Shown here: one piece after another, positions 54,706 to 64,000 of the stretch
How positions within the stretch are numbered: the stretch's first letter is position 1
Layout: every line of letters starts with the position of its first letter
Origin: Corynebacterium sp. HMSC078H07
GTDB taxonomy: Bacteria > Actinomycetota > Actinomycetes > Mycobacteriales > Mycobacteriaceae
Length of the DNA stretch: 64,000 nucleotides
Assembly (NCBI RefSeq): GCF_001812805.1
Contig: NZ_KV810485.1
Coordinates: 41,130 to 105,129, forward strand
Reading direction: 5' to 3'
The notes under the pieces: model-generated
Databases searched by the model: none
Seen by the model: the letters and a program-made list of their open reading frames with translations, nothing else
Told to the model about the DNA's origin: nothing
Made by a program: the position numbers and the translations under genes

Positions 54706-55187
54706 TGGATGCCACCAACAGCCCTAGTGTGAAGCCGCGCTCTAATTCACGAATAGCTCTGTTGGTGGTGTGGATTGTCGCGGCGCTGGTGAGCATTCCT
54801 GCGGTGTTGGCGCTGAAGTTTGTGAGCGGGAATGCAGGCTGGTACGCCGTCATGCTCATGTTGGGTGGGGTGGTGCCCCTAGGAGTATGGATGCTCCTGG
54901 GTTTTATCCCGCTGTTTATTCTCAGGGACTATGACAGCAACCTGGTGTGGGCATGGGCGGGGCTGGCTATGGTCTTCATCGGATTTATCATCGGCGGCGC
55001 CAATCTTCCGGACTTTGGCGATACTGGCCCTGCCGGTGTCCCCGCATGGTGGTTCGGCAACGAGGACGCAGCCACGATTACCGGCATGCTATTTCTCGGA
55101 ATCAGCGCTATCGGCCACGTGCTGTGGCTAGTGAGCTGCATTGTTTATGCGGTGAAATCTCACCGCCAACAGCCCCCGGTGCTTTAG
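54705..55187 (+). CDS. Small membrane protein of unknown function
   Basis: Protein of 160 residues with four hydrophobic segments (about residues 18-38, 44-70, 80-99 and 124-150) and a short basic C-terminus. The loop GANLPDFGDTGPAGVPAWWFGNEDAAT lies between helices three and four. I do not recognise a family. Its ATG overlaps the last base of the mfd stop, so it is coupled to mfd. The 3' end overlaps the convergent lysI gene by 4 bases. Confidence 0.75.
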   Translation: MDATNSPSVKPRSNSRIALLVVWIVAALVSIPAVLALKFVSGNAGWYAVMLMLGGVVPLGVWMLLGFIPLFILRDYDSNLVWAWAGLAMVFIGFIIGGANLPDFGDTGPAGVPAWWFGNEDAATITGMLFLGISAIGHVLWLVSCIVYAVKSHRQQPPVL

Positions 55188-56671
55188 AGAACGAGCTTGC
55201 CGGTGCTCAATCCCCATACAGCAGCAATGGCGCCAATAATCACGATCGCCACTACACACCACTCGAAGGTATTGAACACGCGCTCCTTCTTATACAGGCG
55301 AGTAGCCACGTACGGGATCATGCTCGGAACCACGGCAAGCGCGCCGAGGAGCACGTAGACCGGATCCGCGGCGTAAATGAGCCATACGGAATAGATGAAG
55401 GCGACGAGGCCGATGAAGAAGTGGCGTCGATTGTCGCGGCGTCCTACCTCCGGGCCGGAAAGATCAAACTTCACACCTGCATGCGGGTGGGTAAGCCCCT
55501 TGCCGCGCACGGTAAGGAGAAGCAAGTACAGCGAGGAGAAAATGTAGGGCAGCAGGTACATGATGGTGGCCAACTGCACCATGGCGTTATAGGAGGTCTC
55601 GTTGAGGAAGAACACGATGACGAAGAGCTGAATCGCTAGGGTAGAAATGAGCTGCGCTACCCACGGTGCGCCCGCGACGTTAACGGTGCCGATCTTGCGA
55701 GGGATAAGGCCATCGACAGCCATGAGGACAATCGGCTCCGCGCACAGCATCTGCCAGGACACATACGCACCCAACACAGATAGGCACAGGCCCAGGGAGA
55801 TGAGCGCCCCGCCCCATGGTCCTACCGCGGCGGTGAGGACGGATGCCATGGAGTTATCCGGCAGTGCCGCCAGCTCTTCCTGAGTAAGCACGCCGAAACT
55901 CAAGGTGGAAACGGACACCAAAAGCGCCAGAACGCTGATAAAACCAATCACCGTAGCGCGGCCAACGTCAGTGCGGGTACGGGCCTGCTTGGAGTACACC
56001 GAAGCGCCTTCCACACCGATGAAGACCCACACGGTAAAGAGCATGATGCCCTGGACCTGCTCAAAAAGGGATTTATCGGAACGCTCGCCCCAGAAATCCA
56101 GGGTGAACTTGTCCCAGCTAAAGCCGAGGAAAGCGATGAGCACGATGAAAGCCAGGATAGGCACGATCTTGGCCACGGAGGTCACCATGTTCATGATGGC
56201 TGCTTGTTTAATGCCGCGGGCCAGCACGGCGAAGATGCCCCACGACAACAGCGACACCGCAATGGCGGAGACCCACTGGTGGTCCGCATCAAAGAAGGGC
56301 ACGTAGTGGCCAATGGTATTGAAGAACAAGGTGGCGTAGCCCACCTGCGCCATGACGGAGCCTAGCCAGTAGCCCCAGCCGGACGTAAAGCCAATGAAGT
56401 CGCCCAAGCCGGCGCGGACATAGGAGTACACGCCAGAGTCGAGGTGTGGCTTGCGGTGGGCAAGAATCTGAAAAACGAAAGCAACAGAAAGCATGCCGAC
56501 GCCTGCGATGAGCCAACCCAGCAGCATGGCGCCGGGGCCAGCCACGGAGGCGATGTTTTGCGGCAGAGAGAAGATGCCGGCGCCCACCGTGGAACCGATG
56601 ATGAGCGCAACGAGCGTCCACAGCGTCACGGAGTGCGTGCGCGGCGATTCGGTGAGTGATGAAGAGGTCAT
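55184..56671 (-). CDS. lysI: LysI-type basic amino acid permease
   Basis: APC-superfamily amino-acid antiporter of 495 residues with about twelve helices. It begins VTLWTLVALIIGSTVGAGIFSLPQNIASVAGPGA, where the GSTVGAGIF loop binds the amino-acid backbone. The family (arginine/ornithine or lysine exchange) and the position next to mazG and porB match C. glutamicum LysI, the lysine uptake system. ATG at 56671. It converges on the membrane-protein gene and is divergent from mazG. Confidence 0.88.
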   Translation of the reverse strand: MTSSSLTESPRTHSVTLWTLVALIIGSTVGAGIFSLPQNIASVAGPGAMLLGWLIAGVGMLSVAFVFQILAHRKPHLDSGVYSYVRAGLGDFIGFTSGWGYWLGSVMAQVGYATLFFNTIGHYVPFFDADHQWVSAIAVSLLSWGIFAVLARGIKQAAIMNMVTSVAKIVPILAFIVLIAFLGFSWDKFTLDFWGERSDKSLFEQVQGIMLFTVWVFIGVEGASVYSKQARTRTDVGRATVIGFISVLALLVSVSTLSFGVLTQEELAALPDNSMASVLTAAVGPWGGALISLGLCLSVLGAYVSWQMLCAEPIVLMAVDGLIPRKIGTVNVAGAPWVAQLISTLAIQLFVIVFFLNETSYNAMVQLATIMYLLPYIFSSLYLLLLTVRGKGLTHPHAGVKFDLSGPEVGRRDNRRHFFIGLVAFIYSVWLIYAADPVYVLLGALAVVPSMIPYVATRLYKKERVFNTFEWCVVAIVIIGAIAAVWGLSTGKLVL

Positions 56672-56752
56672 TGGTCAAAAGTACCCCTTATGGCGGACTT
56701 GTGCGTAACTGTTGCAATAGCTTGCTAGGGCAGAGCCCTATACTCGGTGCTT

Positions 56753-57367
56753 ATGACTGTGCTGTTGCTCGATCCGCGCTGGCCCACGATGATCCCCATG
56801 GAAGCCTATGGAAAGCTGTTCGGACCTGCGGTTTTTACCGATGAAGTGCCGGTAAAAGTGCGCTGGAACTTCGACGAGCTACTGTGCGGTGAGGATCCTA
56901 AAGGTCAAGGTGTGCTGGTAAGCACGAATGCGTCCGACCCTCAGGTGCGGGCGCTTCTCGACGCCTCCCATGACCTCATCCTCGCCCCTTCTCTCGACGA
57001 CCCCCTGTGGCAGGCGCGGGAGGTCATGTCGAAGGCTCGCAGTATCGGTGAGTGGGAACGCGATCAAACGCACGCGACGTTGTTGCCCTACCTTGCCGAA
57101 GAGTCTGCGGAGTTTGCTGACGCGGTGAAGAATGGCGCGTCTGACGCTGAGCTTCTTAAAGAGTTAGGAGACGTTTTTCTCCAAGTTCTTTTTCACGCAG
57201 AGATTGCCGCTCGACGAGGTGCTTTCACTTTGGATGATGTCGCAGGGTCCTTTGTGACAAAAATGCGCTCCCGCGCGCCCTACCTTTTTGACGGCACAGA
57301 GGACGTCGTCGGGGTAGAGGAGCAGGAGCGCTTGTGGGCTGAGGGGAAAGCCCGTGAGAACCGTTAG
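56753..57367 (+). CDS. mazG: Nucleoside triphosphate pyrophosphohydrolase MazG
   Basis: House-cleaning NTPase of 204 residues. The C-terminal half carries the MazG signature (EESAEFADAV then ELGDVFLQVLFHAEIA) for magnesium binding; the N-terminal half (about 1-95) is not part of the catalytic domain and resembles the extra domain of mycobacterial MazG. Only one MazG repeat is seen, as in other actinobacteria. ATG at 56753 has TATACT (56739-56744) 8 bases before it, a leaderless pattern; a GTG 6 bases upstream is rejected. Confidence 0.93.
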   Translation: MTVLLLDPRWPTMIPMEAYGKLFGPAVFTDEVPVKVRWNFDELLCGEDPKGQGVLVSTNASDPQVRALLDASHDLILAPSLDDPLWQAREVMSKARSIGEWERDQTHATLLPYLAEESAEFADAVKNGASDAELLKELGDVFLQVLFHAEIAARRGAFTLDDVAGSFVTKMRSRAPYLFDGTEDVVGVEEQERLWAEGKARENR

Positions 57368-57375
57368 GTGAGCTT

Positions 57376-57798
57376 TTAGCTCTGCTTCAGAACGGAGGAC
57401 AGCAGCGGGGCGTAGTCCGCAATCTTGGAGGACAGGCCGGTACCGCCGGTGGCGATGGTGTCTTCCTTGACGATCTTGCACTCGAGGGCGCGGTCAGCGG
57501 TCTGGCCGGCGTACTTCACAGCGACGAGCGCCAGCGGGCCGAGGTCCTCAGAACCACCGAGGGCAGTGAGGTTCTTGGACAGCTGGTTGCGGGTGGTGTT
57601 TTCGGTGAGCAGGTCGCCCTCGGTGGTCTGATCGATGAGGTTCAGGGTGTTGCGCAGGGTGTCGCAGTCAGCGGTCTGGATGCCCTGGGACAGAAAACCA
57701 CCGAGCTCCTCGAAGGAAGCAGCGGATGCGGTGGCAGGAACAGCAGCACCGAGGGTGACAACAGTGGCAGCGGTGGCGGCAATACGGCGGATGGACAT
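57376..57798 (-). CDS. porB: PorB/PorC-type cell-wall porin
   Basis: Small exported protein of 140 residues with a cleavable signal peptide (about 27 residues, ending ASA). The mature part has two Cys residues (45 and 107), probably a disulfide, and mostly helical sequence. Size, signal peptide and place next to mazG and eno match PorB/PorC, the anion-selective channel of the corynebacterial mycolate membrane. The ATG at 57798 has AAGGAG about 6 bases upstream; the longer frame is an artefact. Its own promoter has TACACT at 57864-57869. Confidence 0.85.
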   Translation of the reverse strand: MSIRRIAATAATVVTLGAAVPATASAASFEELGGFLSQGIQTADCDTLRNTLNLIDQTTEGDLLTENTTRNQLSKNLTALGGSEDLGPLALVAVKYAGQTADRALECKIVKEDTIATGGTGLSSKIADYAPLLSSVLKQS

Positions 57799-57857
57799 GG
57801 ATCTCCTTGAATTATGAGTAGAGAACAGCACTTTTCCCGGCTCGGCGAGCCGTTCAA

Positions 57858-57869
57858 TGGCGTAGTGTA
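57858..57869 (-). promoter_or_regulatory. Candidate porB promoter
   Basis: TACACT on the minus strand (57864-57869) is a good -10 box about 65 bases upstream of porB. This gene has a leader with a clear AAGGAG ribosome site, unlike most neighbours. Confidence 0.4.
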
Positions 57870-57965
57870 GCGCACAATGTTACGCATGGGAACACTATGA
57901 CATAATTTTTACCATTCTGTGTCGGTCCGGGCTGACCCTAAAGGTGGGCTGTAGTATCCCTGCCT

Positions 57966-60166
<2,201 letters not shown>

Positions 60167-60213
60167 TCATCTCCCCGAAGCTTCATTGTGCCCCGTGATT
60201 GTGGGCCACGTTT

Positions 60214-60243
60214 AAAGGCGTCACAGGAAACTGTGGCGCCTTT
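60214..60243 (+). terminator. Hairpin after eno
   Basis: AAAGGCG-t-CACAG pairs with CTGTG-g-CGCCTTT around a GAAA loop (13 bp including one T-G pair). Only three T residues at the stem base, so termination may be incomplete. Confidence 0.6.
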
Positions 60244-60321
60244 GGCGTGACACCTGTTATTTTTGTGACTTCCACGCGTGCCGTCCCGAACCCTGACGGT
60301 TGGGAGCTAGACTACTCTCCG

Positions 60322-60828
60322 ATGGCACGCACTACCCCTACCCGTACGAAGCGCCGGAACACCGTTCCGGTCCACACGCGTGCCCGCGACGCCCACAAAA
60401 CCACGAAGCGCCCGAAGAAGCCACAGGGCCTCGATATTCTCGGGGTAGGCGTCATCATTGCGGTGGTGCTTGTCGTCTTGCTCACCATCGCCGTGCCATT
60501 GCGCAACTATTATCACGGCCAGTCCGAAATCGCCCGCCTGGAAAGCTCAATCGCTGCCAAGCAGGAGCGCAAGGATAAGCTCCTCGCGGAAATCGATAAG
60601 TACCGTTCAGATGAGTACATCAAACAAGAGGCCCGTCGCCGCTTCGGCGTTATGGACGAAGGCGAAACCGCCTTCCGAATCATGGATCCCCGCATGGATT
60701 CTGGTGACACCGTGACCTCAGAGCACCGCGAGGACATCGATGAGCGCGAGTGGTACACCGTGCTGTGGGACTCCGTATCTGAAGAGGCGGAGACGGACCC
60801 AGCAGTAGCCGATCGCCCCGCTGAATAG
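60322..60828 (+). CDS. divIC: FtsB/DivIC-type septum protein
   Basis: Bitopic division protein of 168 residues. A basic cytoplasmic N-terminus (about 37 residues, many Arg, Lys and Thr) is followed by one helix (38-60) and a coiled coil (66-98), then an acidic extracytoplasmic tail. This is the FtsB/DivIC architecture; together with FtsL it links FtsQ to the septum machinery. ATG at 60322 has TAGACT (60308-60313) 8 bases before it, leaderless; the longer reading upstream runs through the promoter. DUF501 follows 34 bases later. Confidence 0.88.
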   Translation: MARTTPTRTKRRNTVPVHTRARDAHKTTKRPKKPQGLDILGVGVIIAVVLVVLLTIAVPLRNYYHGQSEIARLESSIAAKQERKDKLLAEIDKYRSDEYIKQEARRRFGVMDEGETAFRIMDPRMDSGDTVTSEHREDIDEREWYTVLWDSVSEEAETDPAVADRPAE

Positions 60829-60862
60829 GACTCATCCCAGTCGCCATGTCACAATGGTTGCC

Positions 60863-61411
60863 ATGACCGTGACCGATGCTGATCTTGACGTTGTCCGCGA
60901 ACAACTGGGCCGCACCCCGCGCGGCGTCGTAGACATTGCCTACCGCACCCCCGACGGAGCGCCTGCAGTGATTAAGACTGCGCCGAAGCTTCCCGACGGC
61001 ACCCCGTTCCCCACTCTCTACTACCTTACCGACCCCCGCCTGACCGCCGAAGCTTCGCGCCTTGAAGTTGCACACGTTATGAAGTGGATGGAGCAGCGCC
61101 TCGCAGAAGATGAGGTCCTACAAAAGGACTACCGTGCGGCACACGAACACTACCTGGCCACTCGTAACGAGATGGAGGATCTCGGCACACAGTTCTCCGG
61201 TGGTGGTATGCCAGAGCGTGTCAAGTGCCTCCACGTGCTTATTGCGTATGCCTTGGCCGAAGGCCCGGACCGCGTACGCTTCGGCACGGAAGCCGTCGCA
61301 ATGGCAGCCGAACACGGTAAACTTCGTGGCAGCGCCATCCCAGAAGAGTGGCCTACCGTGGGGGACTTGGGCATTGACATGGCCCAGTTTGATTTTTCTA
61401 ACGCCGGTTAA
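60863..61411 (+). CDS. DUF501 family protein
   Basis: Conserved actinobacterial protein of 182 residues between divIC and ppx. It shows the family pattern RTPRGVVDIAYRTPDGAPAVIKTAPKLPDGTPFPTLYYLTDPRL and a later MPERVKCLHVLIAYALAEGP. No function is known. The ATG at 60863 is preferred over one 9 bases earlier because CACAAT (60850-60855) lies 7 bases before it. ppx starts 16 bases behind the stop, so they are cotranscribed. Confidence 0.9.
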   Translation: MTVTDADLDVVREQLGRTPRGVVDIAYRTPDGAPAVIKTAPKLPDGTPFPTLYYLTDPRLTAEASRLEVAHVMKWMEQRLAEDEVLQKDYRAAHEHYLATRNEMEDLGTQFSGGGMPERVKCLHVLIAYALAEGPDRVRFGTEAVAMAAEHGKLRGSAIPEEWPTVGDLGIDMAQFDFSNAG

Positions 61412-61427
61412 CAGAAAGGCTTGACCT

Positions 61428-62381
61428 ATGACTCGCGTCGCTGCTGTCGACTGCGGAACCAACTCCATCCGTCTGCTCATCAGTGAGATTCAAGACGATG
61501 GAAAGATTCGGGACATTTCCCGCACGATGGAAATTGTTCGCCTTGGTCAAGGCGTCGACGCTACCGGCGAGTTCGCTCCAGAGGCCCTCGCGCGTACCCG
61601 CGCCGCCTTGGAGGAGTACGTCAAGCAGATGAAGTTCGAAAAGGTTGAGCGCGTGCGCATGGTGGCTACCTCAGCCACGCGAGATGCCAAAAACCACCGC
61701 GATTTCTTTGACATGACGGCGGAGCTTCTCGGTCAGATTCAGCCAGGCGCTCGCGCGGAAGTTATCTCCGGTGAGGAGGAAGCCCTGTTGTCCTTTACCG
61801 GCGCTGTGGCGGACCTCAGCTCGGAGAAGGGGCCTTATTGCGTCATTGATTTGGGTGGCGGCTCTACCGAGTTTGTCGTCGGCACTATCGACGGTGAAAT
61901 CCTCGGCTCTCACTCCGCCCAGATGGGCTGTGTGCGTCTCACCGAGCGCATGATGCGCAGCGATCCGCCTACAGAAGCAGAAATCGAAATTGCCACCGAC
62001 TATGTTGCTGAGCGCATGGCTGACGTGGAGAAAATAGTGCCCATCGACAAGGCCGTCACCTTCGTCGGCTGCGCCGGAACGTTCACTACGCTGTCTGCTC
62101 TTGCGCAGGGCATGGAGCGCTATGATGCCGACTCCATCCACGGTTCCGAGCTGCGTTTCGACGCCCTGCGCGTACTGACTCGCCAAATGATAGGTCTGGC
62201 TTCGGATGTACGCGCCCTCAATCCGGTCATTCACCCAGGCCGCGCTGATGTCATCGGAGGTGGATGTGTCGCTGTGGAAGGCATCATGACCATGATTGAG
62301 CGCAACAGCAGCGCCCGTTCCTTCTTTATCAGTGAGAAGGATATTCTCGACGGAATTATTGCTGGCCTCGCTACAGCCTGA
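61428..62381 (+). CDS. ppx: Exopolyphosphatase (Ppx/GppA)
   Basis: Hydrolyses polyphosphate or pppGpp; 317 residues, actin-like ATPase fold. ATP/phosphate motifs: VDCGTNSIRLLI (about residues 5-16), VISGEEEALLSF and DLGGGSTEFVVG. This length without the C-terminal HD domain is the short Ppx form of actinobacteria (Ppx1/2-like). Downstream of eno and DUF501 it matches M. tuberculosis Rv1026. The PPK2 enzyme at 39018 is its functional opposite. Confidence 0.93.
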   Translation: MTRVAAVDCGTNSIRLLISEIQDDGKIRDISRTMEIVRLGQGVDATGEFAPEALARTRAALEEYVKQMKFEKVERVRMVATSATRDAKNHRDFFDMTAELLGQIQPGARAEVISGEEEALLSFTGAVADLSSEKGPYCVIDLGGGSTEFVVGTIDGEILGSHSAQMGCVRLTERMMRSDPPTEAEIEIATDYVAERMADVEKIVPIDKAVTFVGCAGTFTTLSALAQGMERYDADSIHGSELRFDALRVLTRQMIGLASDVRALNPVIHPGRADVIGGGCVAVEGIMTMIERNSSARSFFISEKDILDGIIAGLATA

Positions 62382-62434
62382 CCCAATATCTAGTGTGCGA
62401 GGACCCGTGCCCTAAAATAAATGGGCACGGTTAG

Positions 62435-62508
62435 GCCCCCATAGCCCAATCGGCAGAGGCAGTCGACTTAAAATCGATTCAGTGTGGGTTCGAGTCCCAC
62501 TGGGGGCA
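62435..62508 (+). tRNA. tRNA-Leu (anticodon UAA), short variable arm
   Basis: 74-base cloverleaf: acceptor GCCCCCA/TGGGGGC, anticodon stem GTCGA/TCGAT with loop CTTAAAA (anticodon TAA), variable loop of only five bases (TCAGT), T arm GTGGG/CCCAC. CCA follows directly in the DNA. A tRNA-Leu would normally have a long variable arm, so the identity is by anticodon. It lies behind ppx, as the leucine tRNA does in mycobacteria. Confidence 0.88.
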
Positions 62509-62532
62509 CCACTGGGGGCACCACTGGGGGCA
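62497..62532 (+). repeat. Three tandem copies of the tRNA 3' end
   Basis: The unit CCACTGGGGGCA occurs three times without a gap (62497-62508 inside the tRNA, 62509-62520 and 62521-62532 behind it), and CCA follows the last copy. It is either slippage or a duplicated attachment site. Confidence 0.9.
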
Positions 62533-62665
62533 CCATGACCAGCGGAAACGCTGGTGAGAGTGGGCAATCTGGCGCAAAAGTGTCCAAAAGTGTCCATTTA
62601 ATAGTGCTGAGCTATACGTCGCTATCAGTGCAGGCGACCAGGTATGTGGCCGATGTGCGGTAGGG

Positions 62666-62706
62666 GAGGCGTCGACAAGCGCAGTGCTTCGCGACGCCTC
62701 TCTTTA
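62666..62706 (+). terminator. Rho-independent terminator
   Basis: GAGGCGTCG pairs perfectly with CGACGCCTC and is followed by TCTTTAAG. It lies in the gap between tRNA-Leu and the Bax-inhibitor gene. Otherwise 62533-62760 holds a direct repeat (AAGTGTCC, twice, near 62580) and no coding signal. Confidence 0.8.
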
Positions 62707-62784
62707 AGAATATTTTGCAAAGTTTGGGATTTTTGGGAACTTCCTAGCAATCGAGTGCGTTGGAACTAGTGAGAACATGAACAC

Positions 62785-62811
62785 GGCGGCCCTTATGGGG
62801 CCGTCTTTATT
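62785..62811 (+). promoter_or_regulatory. Attenuator-like hairpin before the Bax-inhibitor gene
   Basis: GGCGGCCC pairs with GGGCCGTC (8 bp, one G-U pair) and is followed by TTTATT. It ends about 32 bases before the gene start, so it may attenuate transcription or end a short upstream RNA. Confidence 0.45.
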
Positions 62812-62842
62812 GAGAAATACTGTGAAAGGAATCGGGATTCAC

Positions 62843-63676
62843 GTGCGTTCTAGCAACCCCGTCATGAGTTCCCTCTCATCCAGCCAAAACCAGAACCAGA
62901 CTCAGAGCAATCCGTTTGGCCAGAGCGATAGCCCGTTTAACGAGGCCACCCGTAGCGCCGACCGCCCGTTGACCGTTGATGACGTGGTGACCAAGACCGG
63001 TATCACCCTCGCTGTCATCATCGCGCTGGCTGTTCTTAACTTTTGCATTGGCGCGCTGGTCAGCCCCGTTGTGACGATGGGCCTGACTTTGCTTGGTGCC
63101 ATTGGTGGGTTTATCACAGTGTTGGTTTCGACGTTTGGCAAGAAGTTCGGTTCTGCCGCCGTGACTCTTATCTACGCCGCATTTGAAGGTCTTTTCGTTG
63201 GCGGCTTTTCGTACATCGTTGCCGGTGGTTCTCTTGATAAGTCTGGTGGCATGGCACTCGCCGACCTAGGCGAGATCGGTGTAGGCATCGGCCAGGCCAT
63301 TATGGGTACGGTCGGCGTCTTCATCGGCATGCTCATGGTCTACAAGACCGGTGCAGTGAAGGTAACCCCGAAGTTCAACAAGATTATGTTCGGCCTCATT
63401 ACTGGTGTTGCCGTCTTGGCATTGGTTAATTTCCTGGGCGCTATCTTCTTCGACTTCAACCCGCTGCGTGACGGTGGCGCGATTGCCATTATCTTCTCTT
63501 TGGTTTGCATCGTCCTGGCGTCTCTGTCCTTCATGACGGACTTTGACCAGGCTGACCGCCTTATCCGCCAGGGGGCTCCGGCCCAGTACGCCTGGGGTAT
63601 CGCCCTTGGCCTGGCCGTGACCCTGGTCTGGCTCTACACCGAGATTCTGCGTCTGCTGAGCTACTTCAGGGACTAG
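62843..63676 (+). CDS. Bax inhibitor-1/YccA family membrane protein
   Basis: Membrane protein of 277 residues with about seven helices and a Ser/Gln/Asn-rich cytoplasmic N-terminus of about 55 residues. The C-terminal FDQADRLIRQGAPAQYAWGIA text is typical of the actinobacterial YccA/BI-1 group. The family includes calcium-leak channels and FtsH modulators; nothing here shows its role. GTG at 62843 is chosen for the RSSNPVMSSL opening shared by relatives; an ATG at 62777 would place part of the hairpin in the gene. Confidence 0.85.
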   Translation: MRSSNPVMSSLSSSQNQNQTQSNPFGQSDSPFNEATRSADRPLTVDDVVTKTGITLAVIIALAVLNFCIGALVSPVVTMGLTLLGAIGGFITVLVSTFGKKFGSAAVTLIYAAFEGLFVGGFSYIVAGGSLDKSGGMALADLGEIGVGIGQAIMGTVGVFIGMLMVYKTGAVKVTPKFNKIMFGLITGVAVLALVNFLGAIFFDFNPLRDGGAIAIIFSLVCIVLASLSFMTDFDQADRLIRQGAPAQYAWGIALGLAVTLVWLYTEILRLLSYFRD

Positions 63677-63698
63677 TTCTCACCGTCGCCTTATTTAG

Positions 63699-63740
63699 CC
63701 GGCGGCCGACACCTTAACTGGTGTTGGCCGCCGGTTTACT
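63699..63740 (+). terminator. Strong rho-independent terminator
   Basis: CCGGCGGCC-g-ACACC pairs with GGTGT-t-GGCCGCCGG (14 bp and one mismatch) and is followed by TTTACTTT. It ends the Bax-inhibitor transcript. Confidence 0.9.
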
Positions 63741-63940
63741 TTGTGGTGTTTGTCACAGTGTGGTGTGGGGTGTTTGATAATCCGCCGTCTATATGTGGTG
63801 TTGGCAAGAGTATGTTCGAATGGGTGTGTTGTTTTGGTCTAGTTGTGGTGGTGTGTTGTGGGGTCTGGTGTGGTGTTGGGTTGGTTGGGTAGTGTGGTGG
63901 CTAGAAAGGGTGTTCGTATTGTCTAGTATTTAAGGGGGGT
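63740..63940 (+). other. G/T-rich non-coding stretch
   Basis: The plus strand here is dominated by G and T, with repeated TGTGGTG and TTGGT words and few C residues. No hairpin, open frame or known RNA is visible. It is the upstream region of the gene that begins at 63948. Its base composition differs sharply from the surrounding genes. Confidence 0.6.
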
Positions 63941-63947
63941 GTCACTT

Positions 63948-64000
63948 ATGGTGGCAACCACAACTTCTTCTTCTTCTGTTCCGTTGGCGTATTTTTCTCA
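63948..64000 (+). CDS. Start of a gene cut by the window edge
   Basis: An ATG at 63948 follows AAGGGGGG with 9 bases between, so a ribosome site is present. The visible product is MVATTTSSSSVPLAYFS and stops at the edge. The Thr/Ser-rich opening recalls corynebacterial DUF222/HNH endonuclease proteins, but 17 residues are not enough to assign it. Confidence 0.5.
   Translation, partial: MVATTTSSSSVPLAYFS

Noticed and set aside
62497..62532. A CRISPR array
   Set aside because: The three 12-base units are directly adjacent, without spacers, and no cas gene is present.
62533..62760. A prophage or genomic island behind tRNA-Leu
   Set aside because: The tRNA end is repeated, but no integrase, phage gene or foreign cargo follows within the window; the next gene is a common backbone membrane protein.

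Overview
The window is a chromosomal segment of a Corynebacterium, or a very close relative, of moderately high G+C. The evidence is a PorB-type cell-wall porin, Rpf2, a LysI-type permease, many genes with a TANNNT -10 box directly before the start codon, and gene order. The order metG-tatD-rpf2-ksgA-ispE ... pth-rplY-prs-glmU ... tetR-mfd-mazG-lytic transglycosylase-eno-divIC-DUF501-ppx-tRNA-Leu follows the Mycobacterium tuberculosis metS-to-ppx segment. Lineage-specific genes are inserted into that backbone. I see no insertion sequence, prophage or CRISPR array. The species cannot be fixed from what I can see.

Left part (1-16 kb): a BCCT osmolyte transporter, methionyl-tRNA synthetase with a CynX-type exporter, a HigBA toxin-antitoxin pair, two GNAT acetyltransferases, TatD nuclease, the resuscitation factor Rpf2 (with a CRP/GlxR-like site and MtrA-like repeats upstream), KsgA and IspE. 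These are followed by an AztD-type zinc lipoprotein under a Zur-like palindrome, the Uup ABC-F ATPase, an AEC carrier and two small proteins.

Middle part (16-46 kb): a large membrane acyltransferase with a SGNH domain, a Cof phosphatase and a 3-hydroxyisobutyryl-CoA hydrolase-like protein. Next comes a three-gene operon pairing a UDP-sulfoquinovose synthase (SQD1/SqdB) homologue with an SqdX-like glycosyltransferase and an unknown protein. This is the most interesting locus here, because it suggests a complete sulfoquinovosyl lipid pathway. Then follow a gamma-carbonic-anhydrase-like protein, patatin, an AspT/SucE-type exporter, RF3, a first peptidyl-tRNA hydrolase, a long GAPDH (GapB/GapX type), a two-component system with an ABC exporter, PPK2, a second peptidyl-tRNA hydrolase, ribosomal protein L25, PRPP synthetase and GlmU.

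Right part (46-64 kb): a Tat-exported multicopper oxidase, a TRIC-type channel whose 3' end runs into an antisense tRNA-Gln, tetR-mfd, LysI, MazG, PorB, a lytic transglycosylase, enolase, a FtsB/DivIC protein, DUF501, Ppx and a tRNA with a UAA anticodon. The 3' end of that tRNA is repeated three times in tandem. After it come a Bax-inhibitor-1 family protein, a strong terminator, a G/T-rich stretch and the beginning of a gene cut by the window edge.

All calls come from reading the sequence. Family names rest on recognisable motifs and remembered homologues, not on database searches.
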